Shown piece after piece: positions 59,809 through 64,000 of a stretch of DNA of 64,000 nt; position 1 is the first letter of the stretch, and each line of letters starts with the position of its first letter. This DNA is from Pseudomonadota bacterium (GTDB taxonomy: Bacteria > Chloroflexota > UBA6077 > JAJPHF01). The notes below the pieces were generated by a model. It searched no databases, was not told the origin of the DNA, and saw only the letters and a list, made by a program, of their open reading frames with translations. The DNA is taken from NCBI GenBank assembly GCA_021325365.1, contig JAJPHF010000139.1, positions 69,333 through 133,332 on the forward strand, read 5' to 3'. A program made the position numbers and the translations under genes.

Positions 59809-62145
59809 ATGGTGGTCGTGGGCCAGAGTGTGCCGGTGCTGGACGCGCGCGAGCGCGTGACGGGCCAGGTGCGCTACGTCCTGGACGCCGAGCGGCCCGG
59901 CATGCTCACCGGGCGCATCCTGCGCAGCCCGCATCCCCACGCCCGCATCGTCCGTGTCGACGCCTCGCGCGCCGCGGCCCTGCCCGGCGTACACGCGGTC
60001 CTGACCCGAGCGGACCTGCACGACCAGGCGCCGTACAACGCGCGCTACGGGCGCGTCTATCGCGACCAGGGCATCGTTGCCATTGACCGCGTGCGCTTCG
60101 TCGGCGATCCGGTCGCCGCGGTGGCCGCCGTGGACGGGCGCACGGCCGAAGAGGCGCTCGACCTGATCGACGTCGAGTACGAGCCGCTGGACGCGGTGTT
60201 CGACGTCGAGGACGCGCTCCGTCCGGACGCGCCGCTGCTGTACGAGCCGCGGCTGGCGCCCCAGCCGGGCTTCGCGGCATTGGTGGGCGACCTGGGCGGC
60301 GCGAGCAACGTGTGCAGCCACTTCAAGCTCCGCCACGGGAACGTCCAGCAGGGGTTCGCCCAGGCGGATTTCGTCTTTGAGGACACGTTCCGGTCGCCCG
60401 CGGTGCAGCACGTGCCGCTCGAGCCCCACGTGACCGTGGCCGAGTTCGAGAACGGCCAGCTCACCGTGTGGACCTCGACGCAGATGCCGCACGCCATCCG
60501 CGCGCAGCTCGCGGAGCTGTTCCGCCTTCCCTTGACGCGCGTGCGGGTGATCGTCCCGATGCTCGGCGGGGGGTTCGGGGCGAAAGGCTCCCTGCGCCTG
60601 GAGCCGATCACCAGCCTGCTCGCGCTCAAGGCGCGGCGCCCCGTGAAGATCGCGCTGCGGCGCGAGGAAGAGTTCCTGACCGTTACCAAACATGCCGCGA
60701 CGGTCCGCCTGCGCACGGGCGTGCTGCAGGACGGGACGGTCGTCGCGCGCCAGGTGACCGGCTGGTACAACACCGGCGCCTACGCCGACGTCGGGCCGAT
60801 CGTCGCGCGGAACGGCGGCTCCGCGATGGGGGGCCCCTACCGGACGCCGCACGTCCACGTCGACTCCTACGCGGTGTGGACGAACGTCGTGCCCGCGGCC
60901 GCCTTCCGCGGGTTCGGCGTGCCCCAGATCGCCTGGGCTTACGAGAGCCAGATGGACATGATCGCCGAGCGCCTGGGCCTCGATCCGGTAGCGCTGCGGC
61001 GCAAGAACATCGTGCACGACGGCGACCGCTACGCCACCGGCGAGGAGCTGGAGGACATTCATTCCGACGCGCTCCTCGACCGCGCCCAGGCGGCCATCCA
61101 GTGGCGGCCGGAGGACGCGCGCTGGCTGCGCGGCGTCCCGAGCGGCGAGCAGGCGCCGGCCGCCAGCCTGCAGCGGGGCAAGGGCCTCGCGGTCGTCATC
61201 AAGGCCACCATTACCCCCTCGACCTCCACCGCGGCGGTCAAGCTGAACGAGGACGGCAGCCTGGACGTGCTGACCAGCAGCGTCGAGATGGGGCAGGGCG
61301 CCAAGACGGTGCTGGCCCAGCTCGCGGCCGACGCGGCCGACCTGCCGTACGAGCGCGTGCTGGTCTCCGAGCCGGATACCGCGATCACGCCCTACGATCA
61401 GCAGACCAGCTCGAGCCGCACCACCTACTCGATGGGCACGGCGGTCGTGCGGGCGGTGCAGGACGCCCGGCAGCAGCTCCTGGCCCTGGCGGCGGAGCTG
61501 CTGGAGGTCGCGGCGGACGATCTGGTCACTGCGGACGGCCGCGTGGCCGTGCGCGGGGCGCCGGACCGGTCGCTGACTTACAGCGAGATCATCCGCCGCG
61601 GTCAGCAGGGCAACATCCTGGGCCACGGCACCTTCGTCACCAAGGGGGGCCTGGACCCCGAGACCGGCCAGGGCATCGGCTCCGTGCACTGGCACCAGGC
61701 CGCCGCGGCCTGCGAGGTCGAGGTGGACACCGAGACCGGCAAGGTCGAGGTCCTGACCTTTCACTCCACGGTGTACGCGGGCCGCATGGTGAACCCGCGC
61801 CTGTGCGAGCTGCAGACCGAGGGCAGCACGTTCCTCGGGCTGGGCCAGGCGCTGTTCGAGGAGCTGGTGTACGACGACGGGCAGCTCGTCACGCAGAACC
61901 TGGCCGACTACATGATCCCGTCGTTCGGGGACGTCCCGCGCCGCGTCGAGAGCGCGATCCTGGAGCGGGACGGGGCCGGCGAGGTGCATGGAATCGGCGA
62001 GACGTCGCTGCCCCCGGTGGCGCCGGCGGTGGCCAACGCGGTCTACAACGCCACCGGCGTGCGGATCACGGATCTCCCGCTCACGCCGGAGAAGGTCCTG
62101 CGGGGGCTGCACGCCCTACGCGCCGCCCGGTCGGCTGGCCAGTAG
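59809..62145 (+). CDS. Molybdenum hydroxylase large subunit (xanthine dehydrogenase family), copy 2
   Basis: The 778-residue protein is a clear paralogue of the product at 56622: GQSVPVLDARERVTG, LGGGFGAKG, AAFRGFGVPQ, EMGQGAKT and the catalytic Glu in HGIGETSLPP. All key motifs are intact, so both copies may be active. It follows the FAD subunit gene by 4 bp. Whether the two large subunits share one medium/small pair, or form a mixed complex, is unknown. Confidence 0.9.
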   Translation: MVVVGQSVPVLDARERVTGQVRYVLDAERPGMLTGRILRSPHPHARIVRVDASRAAALPGVHAVLTRADLHDQAPYNARYGRVYRDQGIVAIDRVRFVGDPVAAVAAVDGRTAEEALDLIDVEYEPLDAVFDVEDALRPDAPLLYEPRLAPQPGFAALVGDLGGASNVCSHFKLRHGNVQQGFAQADFVFEDTFRSPAVQHVPLEPHVTVAEFENGQLTVWTSTQMPHAIRAQLAELFRLPLTRVRVIVPMLGGGFGAKGSLRLEPITSLLALKARRPVKIALRREEEFLTVTKHAATVRLRTGVLQDGTVVARQVTGWYNTGAYADVGPIVARNGGSAMGGPYRTPHVHVDSYAVWTNVVPAAAFRGFGVPQIAWAYESQMDMIAERLGLDPVALRRKNIVHDGDRYATGEELEDIHSDALLDRAQAAIQWRPEDARWLRGVPSGEQAPAASLQRGKGLAVVIKATITPSTSTAAVKLNEDGSLDVLTSSVEMGQGAKTVLAQLAADAADLPYERVLVSEPDTAITPYDQQTSSSRTTYSMGTAVVRAVQDARQQLLALAAELLEVAADDLVTADGRVAVRGAPDRSLTYSEIIRRGQQGNILGHGTFVTKGGLDPETGQGIGSVHWHQAAAACEVEVDTETGKVEVLTFHSTVYAGRMVNPRLCELQTEGSTFLGLGQALFEELVYDDGQLVTQNLADYMIPSFGDVPRRVESAILERDGAGEVHGIGETSLPPVAPAVANAVYNATGVRITDLPLTPEKVLRGLHALRAARSAGQ

Positions 62146-62224
62146 CGCGGGACCGAGCGACACCATAGCGAACGTACCCCCGGCCGCGGCGGGCGGGATG
62201 GTCGGCTCGACCACAGGAGGAGCA

Positions 62225-62722
62225 GTGAGTCAACGAGTCACGCTCAGGGTGAACGGGGAGACGCGCGACCTGGAGGTCGAGGTTCACGACACGTTACTCG
62301 AGGTCCTGCGGTCCGAGTTCAAGCTCACCGGACCGCGGGAAGGCTGCGGGATCGGGATGTGTGGCGCGTGTACCGTGCTGGTCGACGAGAAGCCGATCAG
62401 CTCGTGCCTCGCCCTCGCAGCGCTCGCGGCCGACAAGGACATCCTCACCGTCGAGGGGCTGGCCGACGGAGACGGCCTGCACCCGATCCAGGAAGCCTTC
62501 GTCGAGCAGATGGGCTTCCAGTGCTCCTACTGCACGCCGGGATTCATCCTGGCCACGAAGGCGCTGCTCGCGGAGCAGCCCTCCCCCACCCCGGACGAGG
62601 TGCGCGACTACCTGGCCGGCAACCTCTGTCGGTGCGGCAGCTACGTCAAGATCCTCGACGCCGTGCTGGACGCCGCGGCCCGCTTGCGGGGCGCGGCAGC
62701 AGTCGAGAGGCCGCGGCCATGA
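62225..62722 (+). CDS. Molybdenum hydroxylase 2Fe-2S (small) subunit
   Basis: GTG 62225 follows GGAGGAG. The plant-type cluster ligands are in GCGIGMCGACTV plus a later Cys (SSC). The second cluster is in CSYCTPGF and NLCRCGSY. The 165-residue length is typical. Its stop overlaps the ATG of the next gene (ATGA). Confidence 0.92.
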   Translation: MSQRVTLRVNGETRDLEVEVHDTLLEVLRSEFKLTGPREGCGIGMCGACTVLVDEKPISSCLALAALAADKDILTVEGLADGDGLHPIQEAFVEQMGFQCSYCTPGFILATKALLAEQPSPTPDEVRDYLAGNLCRCGSYVKILDAVLDAAARLRGAAAVERPRP

Positions 62723-63897
62723 GCGGCACGCTGAGCGCTTCAGGTGATACTCCGAGCGGTGGCCACCGGCGCCGCGGGCCCGCGCCCCGGATGAGCCATC
62801 CGTGCCTCTGGGCGCTGGCCTTATTGCTGGTGAGCCTTGGGTGCCAGGCGGCGCCGTCGACCCCGGCGCCGACCGCGGCACCCGTGGCCACGGCCACCCC
62901 CGCGGCGACGCAACCACCCGCCGCGGCGCAGCAGCCGACCGCCGCGCCCGCTGCACTCACCGTGGTGCGGGTGGGCACGCTCAACGCCACGACGGACGCC
63001 CCCTTCTATCTGGCGCAGGACCGGGGCTACCTCCGCGAAGAGGGGCTCGACCTCGAAACCACCCCGTTCGATTCCGGCCAGCAGATGGTCGCGCCGCTGG
63101 GGGCCGACCAGCTCGACGCTGGCGGTGGCGCGGTGGGGCCCGGCCTGTACAACGCCATCCTGCGCGGCATCAACATGCGCATCGTCGCCGACCGCGCGCA
63201 GTCGGTGGCGGGCACGCGCTTCAACTGCCTGATGGCCCGCAAGAGCCTGCTGGATAGTGGCGCCCTGCGCACGATGGCCGACCTGCGCGGCCGGGTGTTC
63301 GCCGAGCCGGTCCCGGCCAACATCCTGACCTATGCGCTGGAACGCGGGCTGAATCAGGAGGGCGTGCACCTCGACGAGGTGCAGATCGTGACGGTTCCCT
63401 GGCCGGAAATGGCGAACGCCTTTGCGAACGGCGTCATCGACGCGGCCTTCCCCATCGAGCCGTTCGTCACGCAGTCCGCGGAGCGCGGCGTGGCGGAGTG
63501 CTGGCGGGAAACCGCCGACCTCGCCCCGGGGATCGAGACCGGCGTCCTGATTTACGGCCCAACCTTTGCCGAGCAGCGCGCCGATGCGGCCCGGCGCTTT
63601 ATGGTGGCCTACTTGCGCGCGGCGCGCGACTACTATCGGGCCTTCTTCGGGGACGGCCAGGGCCGCGCCGAGATCGTGGAGCTGATGACGCGCATCACGC
63701 CGATCAAGGATCCGGCGCTGCTCGGGCGCATCGCGCCGACGTGGCTGGACCCCAACGGGGACGTAAACACGGCCAGCCTGCGCGACACGCAGCGCTGGTA
63801 CGTGGAGCGCGGGGACCAGGAGACGGAGGTTGATCTCCAGCGGGCCGTCGACCCGAGCTTCGTCGCCTTTGCGCTGCAGCGGCTGGGCCGGTACTAG
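62719..63897 (+). CDS. NMT1/SsuA-type solute-binding lipoprotein
   Basis: The ATG at 62719 overlaps the stop of the 2Fe-2S gene; a start at 62791 (MSHPCLWALALLLVSLGC) is equally plausible because it begins at the signal peptide. The lipobox is LVSLGC. The mature part resembles nitrate/sulfonate/thiamine-precursor binding proteins (RVGTLNATTDAPFYLAQDRGYLREEGLD). Translational coupling suggests that it delivers the substrate of the molybdenum hydroxylase. Confidence 0.87.
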   Translation: MSGTLSASGDTPSGGHRRRGPAPRMSHPCLWALALLLVSLGCQAAPSTPAPTAAPVATATPAATQPPAAAQQPTAAPAALTVVRVGTLNATTDAPFYLAQDRGYLREEGLDLETTPFDSGQQMVAPLGADQLDAGGGAVGPGLYNAILRGINMRIVADRAQSVAGTRFNCLMARKSLLDSGALRTMADLRGRVFAEPVPANILTYALERGLNQEGVHLDEVQIVTVPWPEMANAFANGVIDAAFPIEPFVTQSAERGVAECWRETADLAPGIETGVLIYGPTFAEQRADAARRFMVAYLRAARDYYRAFFGDGQGRAEIVELMTRITPIKDPALLGRIAPTWLDPNGDVNTASLRDTQRWYVERGDQETEVDLQRAVDPSFVAFALQRLGRY

Positions 63898-63903
63898 GGC
63901 TAT

Positions 63904-64000
63904 TCACTGCTCTAACGAGCGAGTGAGCAGCGGCAAGCCGCCATCGACTTGAGCGGCCAGCCAGCGGCGCGCGTCGGGCAGGAACACGAAGCCGCGCCGA
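63904..64000 (-). CDS. C-terminal end of an unidentified gene (partial)
   Basis: The minus strand reads RRGFVFLPDARRWLAAQVDG and ends LLTRSLEQ, with a stop at 63904-63906. It looks coding but is too short to assign. It is convergent with the lipoprotein gene. Confidence 0.4.
   Translation of the reverse strand, partial: RRGFVFLPDARRWLAAQVDGGLPLLTRSLEQ

Noticed and set aside
59476..62112. 878-codon minus-strand ORF
   Set aside because: It is antisense to the molybdenum hydroxylase large subunit and has no recognisable motif.
63907..63930. CTGCTC/GAGCAG hairpin as terminator after the last lipoprotein
   Set aside because: Only six base pairs with a 12-nt loop and no T-tract.

Overview
The window is GC-rich (roughly two-thirds G+C, with many GTG starts and strong GGAGG ribosome sites). 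It looks like a chromosomal segment of a free-living soil or water bacterium. FHA proteins, a Hanks-type kinase, cyclic-nucleotide domains and many solute-binding lipoproteins would fit Chloroflexota or a similar uncultured lineage, but no marker gene settles this. No tRNA, rRNA or CRISPR array was seen.

Region 1 (1-16.1 kb) is the most interesting part: an apparently undescribed RiPP (ribosomally made, modified peptide) locus. A 97-residue precursor (5597-5890) has a helical, Trp-free leader and a C-terminal core in which six of the last twelve residues are Trp. It overlaps a radical SAM/SPASM maturase. Further downstream is a B12-type radical SAM enzyme with the Cx7Cx2C signature of RiPP C-methyltransferases. 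Export and leader removal could be handled by an FtsX-type permease (2563-4929), a zinc-ribbon/FHA/FHA/ABC ATPase (7436-8983) and a fusion of FHA, three cNMP-binding domains, a PqqD-like domain and an M50 membrane protease (1-2538, 5' partial). A Ser/Thr kinase (13577-16105) closes the locus; with three FHA domains present, phospho-dependent control is plausible. A consensus promoter and an intrinsic terminator bracket a 5' leader or small RNA ahead of the precursor.

Region 2 (16.2-21.1 kb) has a secreted DUF1259 protein, a truncated PqqC/TenA-like remnant, and two secreted alpha/beta hydrolases, one with two tandem domains. Region 3 (21.1-31.8 kb) has visibly lower GC. It is a glycosyltransferase island: a methyltransferase-GT2 fusion, two GT39-like membrane proteins, a polyprenyl-phosphate GT2 and two further GT2s. 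It is interrupted by a decayed IS5-family element with recognisable terminal repeats, and perfect 20-28 bp palindromes lie at or near gene ends here and just outside it.

Region 4 (31.8-37.6 kb) mixes small regulators and enzymes (XRE proteins, SnoaL-like, GYD, SDR, alpha/beta hydrolase) with gene remnants. Region 5 (37.6-64 kb) is a large aromatic or heteroaromatic catabolism locus. It has homologues of the phthalate 4,5-dioxygenase route (two Rieske oxygenases, a Gfo/Idh dihydrodiol-dehydrogenase-like protein, two dihydroxyphthalate-decarboxylase-like proteins), two LigB-type extradiol dioxygenases, a VOC protein, two UbiD decarboxylases and a molybdenum hydroxylase with two paralogous large subunits. 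It also has several solute-binding proteins, a LysR regulator, and a decayed permease, solute-binding protein and cupin. The exact substrate cannot be read from the sequence.
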